Shown in pieces: positions 1 through 10,876 of a stretch of DNA of 32,452 nt. The DNA is taken from assembly GCA_943704415.1 (NCBI GenBank), contig CALSCO010002036.1:1-32452 (forward strand), given 5' to 3'. Position 1 is the stretch's first letter, and the number at the start of each line of letters is the position of its first letter. The notes below the pieces were generated by a model. That model was not told the origin of the DNA. It made no database searches and saw only the letters and a list, made by a program, of their open reading frames with translations. The position numbers were made by a program, and so were the translations under genes. Origin of the DNA: Parvularia atlantis (Eukaryota; Opisthokonta; Rotosphaerida).

Positions 1-33
<33 letters not shown>
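1..33. repeat. Poly(G) homopolymer at the left edge
   Basis: The window opens with 33 consecutive G. A C-run closes the other end and a third G-run lies inside at 5867-5890. A read or assembly break at homopolymers is the simplest explanation. The last exon of the first gene ends only 13 bp further in. Confidence 0.9.
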
Positions 34-37
<4 letters not shown>

Positions 38-46
38 ACCGCCGAC

Positions 47-3000
47 TCAGCGCGAGCCCGAGCCGGGCGGGACGTGGTGGTGGTGGTGCGGGTGCGGGTG
101 CGGGTGGTGCAGCGACGCGTGGCCTTCGGTCGAGTGCAGGAACTCGTGCGACTGCAGCGCGAGCGCCGTCGCGCGCTGCACGGGGTCGATCGCGAAGCAG
201 CTCTGCGTCGCGCCCGCGTCAGGCCGCACGTCCGCGCAGGCGCGCATGGGGCTCGCGGCGCACCTCCATGAAAAGCCGAAGCCCGTCAGAGTAGCGCATC
301 GGCGACGGCGGCGGCAGCGGCGGCGTCACGCGCTGGCCCACCTTGAACATGATCTGCACCGGGTCCATGCCGTGCCACGGCGCCTTGCCCACGACCATCT
401 CCCAGACGCAGCACCCGAGCGCCCAGATGTCGGCGGCCTCGGTCGACTTTTGCCCGAGGATGACCTCGGGGCACATGTAGTTGGGTGTCCCGCGCAGATC
501 CTCGTGCGGCTTGCGCGGGCGCGACGTGTTCTCGAGGTTGGTCATCTGCCGCGCGTCGTGTGAGCAGCAGCGAGCAGCGAGGTCGGCGCCACGGTGCGCG
601 GTTGCCACGCACGCTCTTCATCACGGCGCTGCCAAAGTCCGCCAGCTTGAGCCGGCCCATTGAGTCGATCAGGATGTTGTCGGGCTTGACGTCGCAGTGC
701 ACGACGCGCGCGTTGTGCAGATACACGAGGCCCTCCACGATTTGGTGCGTGTAGGCCTGCACGATGCTCTCCTTGTCGATCGGCCCGTCGCGGCGCAGCA
801 CCGACGCGAGCGAGCCCTCGGAGCAGTACTGTACAGCGCGCGTCAGCCAAAGAACAAGCACAACGCCGCCACACTGACCTCCATGAACAGCGCGACCTCC
901 TTGCGCTGCACCTCCATGCCCATGTAGCGGATGATGTGGTCATGCTTGAGCGTCTCGAGCAGGCGCATCTCCTCGCCGACCGACTGCAGCACCTCTGCCG
1001 CGCGTATGTGAGCGACGCTGCGCGCACGATGCAGCAGAATTGCGCACACCCTCGTCCGTCGACGATGCGCTCAGACGGATCAGCTTGACGGCCATCAGCT
1101 CGCCCGTGTCCAGGTTGATCGCCTTGTACACCTGGCCGTACGTGCCCGACCCGAGCGACGCTTTCTGGCGTGCGCGCGTGTGCGTCAGCGATGCATCAGG
1201 CACGGCTGATGAGCGCACGCGTGCGCGCGCACGCACCCGTTCCCAGCGGATGCGCGACTTGCCGAACGACGCCGCGAGCGTGTGCACGTGCTGCGGCACG
1301 TCGTCGCGCGACAGCACCTTTCCAACGACCTTTCCCTGCCGTGCGAGCGTCAGCCGGGAGCACGTGCTGAGGATGTGCGCCGTCGCACCTCGACCTGCGC
1401 AAGCTGCACCTTCTGGTCCAGATCGACGAGCTGCGAGCGCGCACGCGCACGAGCGAGTCAGTGCCTGGGCTTGCACCCGCCAGCGCGGGCAGCACCTTCA
1501 AGCGCCGCCGCTCCGACGCCGACACCTGCGCCGCCGGCTCGGGGTTGCGGTCGGTGAACGAGTCGTACCTGCGTGCACAATGCTCAGTGCACAGCGCAGA
1601 CGCGGCACACAAAGGTACGCACGCTTTGGTCGAGAAGGTCAGCTCGTCGATTATGCACTCGGCGCAGCCCTCCATTGACATCTTCTCGAAGACCTTGATG
1701 AGCACGTCAAACAACCTGCGCGCCGCCGTCGCGTTCAGTCGCAGTGGCCATGCATGGGCGCCGCACTTGTTGAACTCTGCCGGGTCCTGTTGCAGGATGG
1801 CCTCCTTGACGAGATCGAGCTCGGTGAAGTGCAGCACTGCGCACCGCGCTCAGCCGCCGCTCGGTGGCACCGCACGCGCGGCCGGCACGCACCGCGCGTC
1901 GCCCAGCGCTGCGACTGGCACGCAAAGTTGTACGCGTTCTTGTCGGTCGCCATGAGCGTCTCCATGACGAAGACGACCCACTTCTGCAGGAACACAAACA
2001 GCTTGCGTTGCTGCGGCGCGACGTGAGCACAAACGGCACGCGCCCGCCGCTGCCACCCACCAGCGTCTTGCGCGTCGGGCCGCGCACGAAGCGCATGACG
2101 TCAAGCGAGAATGTGCCCGCAAAGTCCGAGAAGCGCTGCACGAGCGTCGCAATCTCGCCAAAGACGATCCTGCGGCGGCGGGCGAGTGAGTGCGCAGCCC
2201 GTGGTATCGTGTGGTGCCGGGCACGCACGGGTAGCTCAGCGAGTCGGGTCCCGGCGTGGACGTGACCGACAGCGACGTGGACGACATCGACGTCGGTGTG
2301 GGCGACGCCGACATGGGCAGCGAGGTGCTGGACGGCGTGCGCGTCGCCTGCCGGTCCGGCACACGCTCAGAGGCCACGCGAGGCGTGCGGCTCGCCGGGG
2401 GAAACGCACGGGCAGCGAGCCGGTCGTGGGCAGGGTCGTGGGGAGCGGTGTGCTGGCCATGGACGACATTGACCGCAGGCTTGGGCGCGTGGAGATCGCA
2501 AAGTACGTCGACACGGTCGTTGGGATCGGCCCCGAGGACGACGACGACGGTGTGCCTAAGCGCAGGTCGATCGACGGCGTGCGCTCGCTGCGAAGCACGG
2601 GTACTGTCAGCGCCGGCGGTTGCGGGCAGCGCCACGCACAGCGGCGTCTGCGGTAGCGGTCGCGAGTGCAGCTCGTTCGCCTGGTCGATGAGGACCGTCG
2701 CGAGGGCCACCGCGGCCTTTTTCACCGCGAGTAAGTGGCTGTTGACCGACGGCGCATGCGCTGTGCACGAAGCCCGCCCGTGAGGACCGCGCACCGGCCA
2801 GACCTGTGTCGCAGCGCACCGTAGGTCTCGTCCGACGGCGGCACGAGCGAGTCCATGATGCGCAGGAAGCGCTTTTTGGCTTTGACGAGGCCGTGCGACG
2901 TGGGCGCGATGAGGCTGCATCACGGCGGCATTAGAACGGCAAGGCCGCAGCACTGCGCGCGCACCGGATCGAGTCGAGGCCAAGCAGCGGGCTCGGCGAC

Positions 3001-6000
3001 CCATTCAGCTCCGCCGCAACCGCCTCGGACACCTCGGTGATGCGCCCGTTCCACTGCCAGCGCTGCTGGTTCGGCGCGAGCACGACGTAGTAGTCCTCGC
3101 CCTCGTGGTGGTTGCCGTCCTCCTGCCGCGGCCGGCTAGGTGTCAGTGCACTGGCAGGGCGAAAAACAGGAGGCGTCACGGACCAACTCCTCTGTCGAGT
3201 ACGACATGACGACGCGAAACACGCTGAGCACCTTGTCTGGCTCACCGTGCAGGTCGTCCGCCACGAAGATACGCAGGCCCTTCTCCGTCAGCACCTGCGC
3301 GGGCCACTGGTCAGGCTCATAATGCACGCGCGCACTACAAGGCAGTATGTACCGGCTCACGGTCCAGCTGGCGCACGACGAGCGAGTGGCGCGTCGCGCT
3401 CATCTTCTGCCACAGCGCCGCGGCATCTTCCGTGTGAAAGTCGATCGAGTTCTGCGCGAGCAGTCAGGTCACAGCCCGTGTCGAGCACGGCGGCGCGCAC
3501 CTCAAGCTGGCTGCCCAGCTTCTTGAGGAAGCGCAAGATGCGCCGCGAGCGCCAGCGGAACGTCTCGAGAAGCTTGATGATGGCCTTCATCGTGTCGCGC
3601 GGCTGCGCCTCCAGCTCTGCCGTGGCCCCGGGTGAGCGCACGCGTCACAATACACGATCTGCCGCCGAAGAGAGCGCACGTTTGTACTCGAGCTTCTTGC
3701 CCGACTCCTCCAGATCCTTCGTCATGCGGTTGAACATGCTCTCGCAGAGCTTGCAGAAGCCCACGGCCGCCGCGACCTCGCCGCCGCGGATGCGCGGGGA
3801 GATGGCGCTGACAAAGCTCCACTCCTCCTCAAGAAAGTCGCCTGGCGGGCAGCGTGCGGTCAGCGGGTGCCACCAAGCCGCCGGGCAAGCAGACGCGCAC
3901 CAATCGAGAACGAGCTGGTCGTCGAGCCGCTCTGCCACTTGAGGTGCAGCAGCTTGAAGTAGACGTCCATCGTGCGCACGATCTCGTCGCCGAGCGGGTC
4001 CTGCGCACGCGTGAGCTGCAGCAGGTGGCACGCACAGGACGGGCCGCACGCACGGTTGTGACCGGCTGCCGCAGGTTGAGCGTGCGGATGAGGTCCACGC
4101 CGTATTTCTGGTGCGCGCGCGTCGAGACGTAGAGCGACTCGTGGATGTCGCGGACCATCTCGGTCGCGTCCGTGAGCGACACCTGCGCGCGTGCGCACGG
4201 TCAGAGGACATGCGCGACGGCAGCGCGGCGTCGTGCCTTGGTCAGATGCTGCCGCTTGTCGTTCTTGATGCGCAGGTACTCGCTGATGATGGACGCGCCG
4301 ACGGTGCTGAGCTGCATCAGCTGGTGCGGCGGATGCAGGGTCAGCGGGCATGGGCGGTGCGGCCAGTGGCTCGCGCGCACAGTGTCGTCCAGCGGCGGCA
4401 GATTGTGCTGCACAAAGGCGGTGATGACGTGCGGGTCCGTCAGGCACGCGTGGCCCAGCTGCCGCGGCCACAGCGTGTGAGGCGCACAGAGCCGCCGCCG
4501 TGCGCGCAAGCGCGCACCTCGAGGATGAGCCCGAGTGACTTGAACCGGCGCTGCTGGAACACGACGAGGATGGAGACGTTGCGCAGCTCGCGCATGAGGA
4601 ACTCGGCGATCGACGCGGTGCTGAACACGTCAGGGGCCGACGTGGCGCTGCGCACGCGAGCGCGCGGCGTGCGTTAACAGGCTGGTCCGCAGTGTGTGCA
4701 GCAGCAGCAGACGCACATCCATTTGGCCACGCTCGCGAGCTGGTCGGTGACCATGTTGTAGATCGTGTGCCACGTGCGCAGCGTGTTGAGCTTGCTAAAG
4801 ACGGCGTCGTACAGCTGCGCCTTGCTCTGCGCGCAAGATGTCGTGCCTCAGCAGCGGCTGCGAGCGCCACCACCGACGCCAGCGCACCTCGCGGAACCGC
4901 CGGTGCGTGGGGAAGCACTCGTCCAGGTCGTCCGCGAGCTTGAGCACCTCGGCGATCAACTCGGCCACCTTGGCGATCGGCGCGCCCTGCTGCACCTTGA
5001 ACGCGAGGATGCTGCCCATGACTGGCGGGTGTCTTGTCAGTCGCGCGTGCAGAGCATCAAAGCCACGTACTCCCGTCGGCGCGCTGGCGCTCGGCATGGA
5101 TCGCGTCCTGCTCCTCCGACAACGAGCGCTCGTTCAGCGTTGCGCGCAACTCGGCCCAGAGCGCGTCGTTGTCGAGCCGGCGCTGCTCGGAACCCTCGCT
5201 GGCACTGAGCCGGAGCCTGCGATGGCGAGCGTGGCGTGTCACCGGCGGCTATACGCCACGCACACCGCTGCGCACCGCTGCTTGCTGGCGCCGCGCTGGA
5301 GCGACAACTCGAGCGCCTGGAGCGCGGTGTGGAAGCGCTCGAGCTGGTGCACGGGCGACTCGACGATGGCCTGGGACTGCACGGGCGCCTGGTGCGGCGT
5401 GAACGAGGTGCCGTGCGTGCCGTGCAGCGGCGATGCGCGCACGTACCAGCGTCGGCGTGTTGAAGGGCGTGACTGTCCGGTTGATCGAGGTCGGTGCGAG
5501 CGTGATGCGCGTGGGCAGGTTGACGTCGTGGCCGTCGACAAAGTGCGCCAGCTCGTCCTCGGACACGTTGGGCAGGCGCACAGCACGATCGCGACCTGGC
5601 CGAGGCGAGTGGGGCCGTGAGCGAGCGTGCACAGCGACAGAGCGAGCGGAAAAAGCACACACCCCGCGCAAGCGTCTTCTTTTTCTGGTGCTGCTTGCGC
5701 GCGGTGGGCGGTGTCGACGCTGTGCCAGCTGCGCGCGTGGGGCTGCGCATGGAGCCGTCGCTGCTGCGCGAGCGCGACATGGGCGGGGGCGGGCTGAGCA
5801 GCTGGGACCCTGTCGACATTCGCGTGCGTGCTTCGTCAGCGGCCGATCAGCTCACGACGAACGCGCGGGGGGGGGGGGGGGGGGGGGGGGACGCACGCTC
5901 GAGCGAGTGCGTCAAGGTCTCGTCAGTGCCGGTGCGGCGCCCAATCAGCGCGCCCGAGAAGCTGACGCTGGTGGGGCTGGCGCGCGACGACGACGTGGGC

Positions 6001-6737
6001 GTGCGCGAGTTGTTGCGCGACGGCCTGCGCCCGGGCACGCTGAACGCGGGCGGCGACGTGCCGAACGGCAAGGCCGAGTGGTCGATGTCCTCTGCGCCAC
6101 TGCTGCTGCCGCTACCGGCCTCGCCGGCGTCGCCGTGGACGTGGGCGTGCGGGTGGCGGCCGTTGCTGGTGTTGACGGCGATGAGGTCGTCGTTGAAGGT
6201 GTTGTCGCCGTTCACTCTCTCCTCCCCCTCCTCGTCGTCGTTGTGGTTCTCGTCGTCGTTGTGGTCGTCGTCGTCATCGTCGTTCTCGTCGTCGTTCTCG
6301 TCGCCCTCCTGGGCCGCGTCAGCGACCTCCTCGTCCGTCACAGGCGGCTCGCTCTTGACGTACTCGCTGCGCGCGCGGCGGGCGGGCGGATGGGAGAGAG
6401 ATTTAGCGACGCGAACGTGCCTCGCGAAGGCGCACCCGAGCAGGCTGAACGTGTACGGGTCAACGGGGCGCGCAAACTGGCGGCACGTCTCGAGAAAGTC
6501 GACCGAGACGAGCGGCTTGCCGTGGTCGACCCACTCGGCCAGGCGCGCGCGGTCGGGCCCGGCGCGGCGCACAGCCTCGCGCGTGCTCACGACGTAGTTG
6601 ACCTTCGCGGGCGACAGCACCGCCGTGACCTTCCCGCGGCCGGCCGCGATGTGCGCGCGCGCCGCCGCCTGCTCGTGCTCGCCCATCCCGTGCAGGAAGA
6701 ACGTCGTGCCGAGGAAGTACGCCGGCGGCGCCGCCAT
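47..6737 (-). CDS. BRCT domain fused to MEKK4/SSK2-type MAP kinase kinase kinase (many introns)
   Basis: Read right to left. The start at 6737 opens MAAPPAYFLGTTFF and a BRCT domain (about 6737-6440) ending in SVDFLETCRQF. A long acidic Asp/Asn/Glu linker follows (about 6350-6220). A phase-1 intron at 5810-5896, holding the internal poly(C) strand, then joins the frame to an exon with LLSPPPPMSRSRSS. Downstream pieces match the MEKK4/SSK2 N-terminal region, for example WHTIYNMVTDQLASVAKWM near 4790-4730. A Ser/Thr-rich segment lies at about 2600-2240. The C-terminal kinase domain (about 1190-47) has the glycine loop GSGTYGQVY, LMAVKLI, an alpha-C Glu, VVHCDVKPDN (Arg of HRD is Cys, catalytic Asp kept), LADFGSA, GTPNYMCPE and a helix ending DPVQRATALALQSHEFL, then a His-rich tail. 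It should act as an active stress-MAPK cascade kinase. The start of the MAP3K part as a separate gene (about 5819) is the alternative; only 27 bp would separate the two genes. Confidence 0.8.
5867..5890. repeat. Internal poly(G)24 tract inside an intron
   Basis: Twenty-four consecutive G on the plus strand. Read on the coding strand this is a C-run just after the splice donor GTGCGT (donor at 5896) of the intron that joins the BRCT part to the kinase part. Its length may be imprecise in the assembly, but because it lies in an intron this does not affect the frame. Confidence 0.85.
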
Positions 6738-6988
6738 CCCCGTGGTCTGCGCGCGGTTCCGTGTGACGCGGGTCCGCGCGGCCGCGGCGAAGGGCGCGCA
6801 CGTGCGGGATGGGACCAAGGGCGCTGCTGGCGACGCTGCTCTCGTGCGCGCTCGTCGCGGCGAGGGGAGGGGGGGGTGGCACGTGTGTCGTGCTCAGCGA
6901 CTAACTGTGATGCGAGCGACCCTCAGCGGACGCAATCAACATGGCGGCAATCATCGGGACCCGCGCATTTCGTTTCGGCCTGTGAGTC
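6738..6988. promoter_or_regulatory. Divergent intergenic region between BRCT-MAP3K and ankyrin genes
   Basis: These 251 bp must hold the promoters and 5' leaders of two genes read outward. There is no clear TATA box. Near the ankyrin gene, CAACATGGCGGC at 6937-6948 resembles a YY1-type initiator element and also begins a 14-codon upstream reading frame (6941-6985) that stops three bases before the ankyrin start. A G-rich stretch lies at about 6861-6877. Confidence 0.45.
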
Positions 6989-8603
6989 ATGGAGCAGCGG
7001 CGGGTCGAGGCGCTGCACGCGGCGCTGCGCGCGGGCGACGACGACGCCGTGGCGCGGGCGCTGGAGCGGGACGGGGACGCGGCGGACGTGCGCGCGGTGC
7101 TGTCGGGCGAGGTGTGTGTGTGTGCTGGTGCGACGTGGAAGGCGACGCGTGACAAAGCGTGCAAGGGCGTGCTCGCGGTGCACGTCGCGGCGACGCACGG
7201 GCGCACGCAGTGGCTCGCGCGGCTCATGCCGGTGCGACGGCGCGTGCGGGTGTCGTGTCCATGGCCGGGCTCACGCGCAGGCAGCAGGACGACGTCAACG
7301 CGCGCGCGAGCACGGCCTCGGTCTACGCTGGGTGCACAGCGCTGCACTTTGCCTGCGACAATAAGCGGCTCGACGCGGCGCGGCTGCTGCTGGCGCTGCC
7401 GTCTGTGCGCCGCGCGCTTTCATTCGCCGTGTCGCATGTCGCTGACGACGGGCGCGACGCACAGCTCGACCGGTGCCCCGTCGACGTCAGCGGCCGCACG
7501 CCGTTCCACTTGGCCGCGTTCAAGGGCGACAGCGCGCTCGTGCGGCTGCTGCACGAGCACGGCGCGCACACGGACCTCGAGGACGACCAGGTGCCCCGCG
7601 CGCACGCCGTGCGGGATCACGTGTGGCTGAGTGCAGCGCACAGGGACGCACGCCGCTCATGCTCGCGGCCAGCCAGGGCCACAGCGGCGTCGTGCGCTAC
7701 CTGCTCGCGCACGACCTGAGCGAGATCAACGCGGTCGACCGCGAGCTCAACAGCGCGCTGCACCACGCCGTGCAGGTCCAGTGCCAGACCGTGTTCAACT
7801 ACGGCTACCCGCTGCTGCACGGCCACCACCAGTGCGCGCTGCTCCTCGTCGGCCACGGCATCGACGTCGGCTTGCGCAACGGTCACGGCGACCACGCGCT
7901 CGACGTCGTCGACGAGGCCATGGCCGACTTTCTCGACGGTGCGGCTCGCCCTTGCTCGACCACCGCGCGGCTGATCTGCTCGCACGCGGGCAACAGCCGT
8001 CGCCCGCGATCGCGAGCGCCTCAAGAGCCTCCCGACGCTGGCCGAGCTGCTCGAGCAGCACAGCGAGGCGGACCTGGCCGAGTACGGCCTGGGCGCGGAC
8101 GAGACGCGTGAGCTTGCGCGGCTGCTGGGCGTGTACCGCGACTACCTTGACCGCGAGGACGCGCGCGACAAGCAGCGCGGCGGTTGCCCGTTCGTCCTTG
8201 GCGAGGGCCTGCCCTACATCCGCAAGTTCCGCGCGCTGCGCGACGGTGACTCCCAACCGCGCGAGACCGGCTACCTCACGCTCGAGGATGAGGCGGCCAA
8301 GCGCATGCTCGGCAACGGCAACGGCGCCGGCGACGGCCTCAGGTGCCCGATGGGCTTCGAGGGGTGCGTTGTCACTGCGTCCGTGTCTGCTGCGTGTCGC
8401 TGAATGCGCGCGCCCACAGCCCGAGGCCCGCGAACCACGCCGCCCTCAAGGTCGACCCTGCCGCGACGCCTGTGGCCGTGCCGGCCGCGACCGAGGCGCC
8501 GCCGACCGTGCTCGCGCTGTCGCGCCACAACGCGCCATCACTATTGCTACTCGGCGCGGCCGCGGCTGTGCTCGTGGCCTGGGGCGTGCCGCGGCTGACG
8601 TGA
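6989..8603 (+). CDS. Ankyrin-repeat protein with C-terminal membrane anchor
   Basis: The start at 6989 gives MEQRRVEALHAALRAGDDDA, a typical opening ankyrin helix pair. Introns were followed at about 7111, 7231, 7592, 7940 and 8353. The exons then give successive ankyrin repeats, including GCTALHFACDNKRLDAARLL, GRTPFHLAAFKGDSALVRLL, GRTPLMLAASQGHSGVVRYL and NSALHHAVQ. A charged helical segment of about 100 residues follows, then GGCPFVLGEGLPYIRKF and LRCPMGFEG, two Cys-Pro motifs about 60 residues apart. The protein ends with one hydrophobic helix, SLLLLGAAAAVLVAW, and only a few residues after it. That is the layout of a tail-anchored protein facing the cytosol (inference). The partner bound by the repeats is unknown. 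The stop lies 24 bp from the stop of the convergent amidohydrolase gene. Confidence 0.82.
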
Positions 8604-8627
8604 GCACTGATTAAAGTCGGATACATA

Positions 8628-9553
8628 TCAAGCGCGAAGGAGCTCGCAGCCGGAGCCGTCGCAGAAGACGGTCTCGCCGCCAAAGACGGTCGCGAGCACA
8701 GCAGTCGTGCGCAGCTCCGACGGCGGCACAGCGTACGGGTCGCGGTCGATCAGGATAAAGTCGGCGAGCTTGCCCGCGGCGATCGAGCCGAGCTCGCGCT
8801 CTTGGAACGCCGCGTAGGCCGCGTCGAGCGTGAAGCCGCGGATCGCCTGGGCCACGGTCACGGCCTCGGACGGGTAGAAGCCGCCCGGCGGCTGGTTGTT
8901 GGCGTCCTGGCGCGTCACGGCGGCGTGGATGCCCAGGAACGGGTTGACGCGCTCGACGGGGAAGTCGGAGCCCATGGGAACGCGCAACCCGGCCTCGAAG
9001 AACGTGCGCCAGACGTACGCACCGGCCATGCGCTCCTCGCCAATGCGGTCGACCACGAAGCCCTTGTCCGACGTGCAGTGCGTCGGCTGCACCGACGGCA
9101 GGATGCCGAGCGGGGCCAGACGCAGCATGTCCTGAGGCGCGAAGATCTGCGCGTGCTCGATCCGCAGCCGCAGGTCCTGCTCGAGCCCCGCCGCGCGCCA
9201 CACGCGCTCGAAGATGTCGATCGTGAGCCGGTTGGCGCGGTCGCCGATCGCGTGCGTGTTGACCTGGTAGCCCGCGGCGACCCACTTGGCTGTCGCCACC
9301 GCGAGCTCGTCTGGCGGCAGCAGCAGCAGGCCCGACGTCGACGGGTCGTCTACCAACTCGCGTCAGCCACACAACTCACGGGCACGGGACCAGCACCGCA
9401 CCCGAGTACGGCTCAAGCATCGCCGCGCCCCACGACCCCAGCGCGCCGTCCAGCTGAAACTTGACGGCGCGCACGGTGAGCTGGTCGCGGCCGTAGCCGA
9501 TCACGATCGGGCTGTCCTCCGGGCAGAAGTAAACGCCGTTGGCGCACTGCGGC

Positions 9554-9592
<39 letters not shown>

Positions 9593-10876
9593 CAGCTGGC
9601 CGTGCCGCAGCACAGTCGACGTACGCGCAGGAAGACGTAGTTGCGCAGCGTAAAGTTGAACGTGGGCGAGTCGATCGCGCGGCGGAACAGGTCGATCGTC
9701 TCCTTCTGCACGCCCGCATCGTGCACGCCCGTGAGGCCAAGCCTGTGCCGCGTTCAGCCATCGCCGTGCAGCGCGAGTTGCACGCGTACCGGTTGCACTC
9801 GCGGATCGCCAGCGACAGCGCCGTTAGCTGCTCCTCCTCGGTCTCCTCAGGTGCGTAGTCTTCCACGAGCCACATGGCGTTGTCGATGAACACGCCCGTG
9901 GGCTCGCCCGTGGCGTCGTCGCGGACGATCGAGCCGCCCTGCGCGCGCACGTGAGCGTCATCGGCTGCGCATGCGTTCTGCGGCCTCACCTCGGGGTCGG
10001 TGTCGGGCAGCGGCGGCACTACGACAAGGGCGCGGTCAGCCACCGGGGCACACACCCGCGCACGGCAGGCGCACCGGCGCGCAGCGTCGCCGAGTTGGCC
10101 CAGCCGGCGTGCCCGTCGATGCGCTGCAGCCAGATGGGCGTGGTCGGGAAGGCGCCGTCGAGGTCCTCCTTGGTCGGGAACTCCTTCGACGGCCAGAGCG
10201 TCTGGTCCCAGCCGCGACTGCGCCGATCGTCGCGCGATCAGCACGTGGTCACGTGGCGAGCGGCGCCGCACCCGAAGATCCACTGGCCCGGCGCGACCGG
10301 ATTGGCCTCAACGTACGCCTCGATGCGCGCGATGACCTCTGTCCACGCTGCCGCATTAGCGCACGGCACAGCAGCATGATGCGCGCGCGCACGCACCGTC
10401 CACCGACTGGCTGCCGGCGAGGTCGACCTGGGTCAGGAGGTAGCCCTGCTCCATCAGGTGAGCGTGCGCGTCGATCAGGCCCGGCAGCACGACCGTGCCG
10501 TTCATGTCGATGGCCTGCGAACTGCGCGTTGGCGCGGCATCGGCGGCGCGGCGCATCGCGCACCGGCAGCGTCGGGAAGGCCGCGAGCACGTCGCGGCTG
10601 GTGCCCGTCGCCGCGAAGCGCCCGTCGCGCACCGCGAAGGCCTCGACGCGCTGCACTGGGTCGTCGTGCGCGGCCTCGTCCGCGGTGTAGACACGCGCGT
10701 TGTAGAGCACGTACGCAGCAGGCAGATCGCTGATTGTGCGCACGTGCGTGAGCATCGGCAGACCGCGACGAGGGGAGCAGCGCACTTGCGCCACGCCGCA
10801 GCCGACGCAGCAGACGCAGCCGACGCCGCGAGGATGAGCGCGACCAGCACGTGACGCGTGACGTCGCGCACGCCCA
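8628..10876 (-). CDS. Secreted YtcJ-type metal-dependent amidohydrolase (Amidohydro_3), 10 exons
   Basis: Nine introns were followed and every junction kept frame. The start at 10876 gives MGVRDVTRHVLVALILAASA, a signal peptide or membrane anchor. Then come AAYVLYNARVYTADEAAHDD, TVVLPGLIDAHAHLMEQGY (the HxH metal site), WIFGRGWDQTLWP, IDGHAGWANSATL, GVHDAGVQKETIDLF, NTHAIGDRANRLT, LRIEHAQIF and GSDFPVERVNPFLGIHAAVT, and the usual C-terminal segment GKLADFILIDRDPY. These are the landmarks of the YtcJ/Amidohydro_3 group in order, at normal full length. Such enzymes hydrolyse amide or related C-N bonds with bound metal; the substrate here is unknown. One intron carries a (TG)n/(CA)n microsatellite. 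The signal peptide suggests work in the secretory pathway or outside the cell. Confidence 0.9.
9556..9590. repeat. (GT)n microsatellite within an amidohydrolase intron
   Basis: About 17 GT units on the plus strand. On the coding strand it is a CA run just before the splice acceptor CGCCGCAG, so it stands where a polypyrimidine/purine-poor tract would be. The intron begins GTACGT near 9628. Confidence 0.9.

Noticed and set aside
1-33. Telomere or tailing sequence
   Set aside because: Pure poly(G) without a TTAGGG-like unit, lying 13 bp from a gene's stop codon. An assembly break is more likely.
1850-3004. A 384-codon minus-strand frame taken as one exon
   Set aside because: Parts match real MAP3K exons, but most of it reads through introns in a wrong frame. 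The spliced version gives better family sequence.
5847-6737. BRCT region as a separate complete gene ending at 5847
   Set aside because: The end of that frame is the translation of the poly(C) tract (a Pro run) and then a stop. An intron with good signals starts just before it and restores frame into the MAP3K exon, and only 27 bp would remain between genes. Kept as the alternative.
5433-7364. A 643-codon open frame on the plus strand, the longest in the window
   Set aside because: It lies antisense to the BRCT-MAP3K gene and crosses the poly(G) tract. Its Arg/Ala/Val-rich sequence has no domain, and it overlaps the ankyrin gene in a wrong frame. It is a by-product of high GC content.
7750-7835. 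Extra intron inside the fourth ankyrin repeat (GTCCAGTGCC...CACCAG)
   Set aside because: Removal keeps frame, but no branch motif is visible and the donor is atypical. Left as coding sequence.
9551-9613. His-Thr repeat peptide from the (CA)n tract
   Set aside because: The tract lies inside an intron. The flanking exons NYVFLR and CANGVYFCPEDS join cleanly without it.
8628-10876. Recent bacterial transfer of the amidohydrolase
   Set aside because: YtcJ-type enzymes are common in bacteria, but this gene has nine introns of local type and the same base composition as its neighbours, so any transfer would be old.
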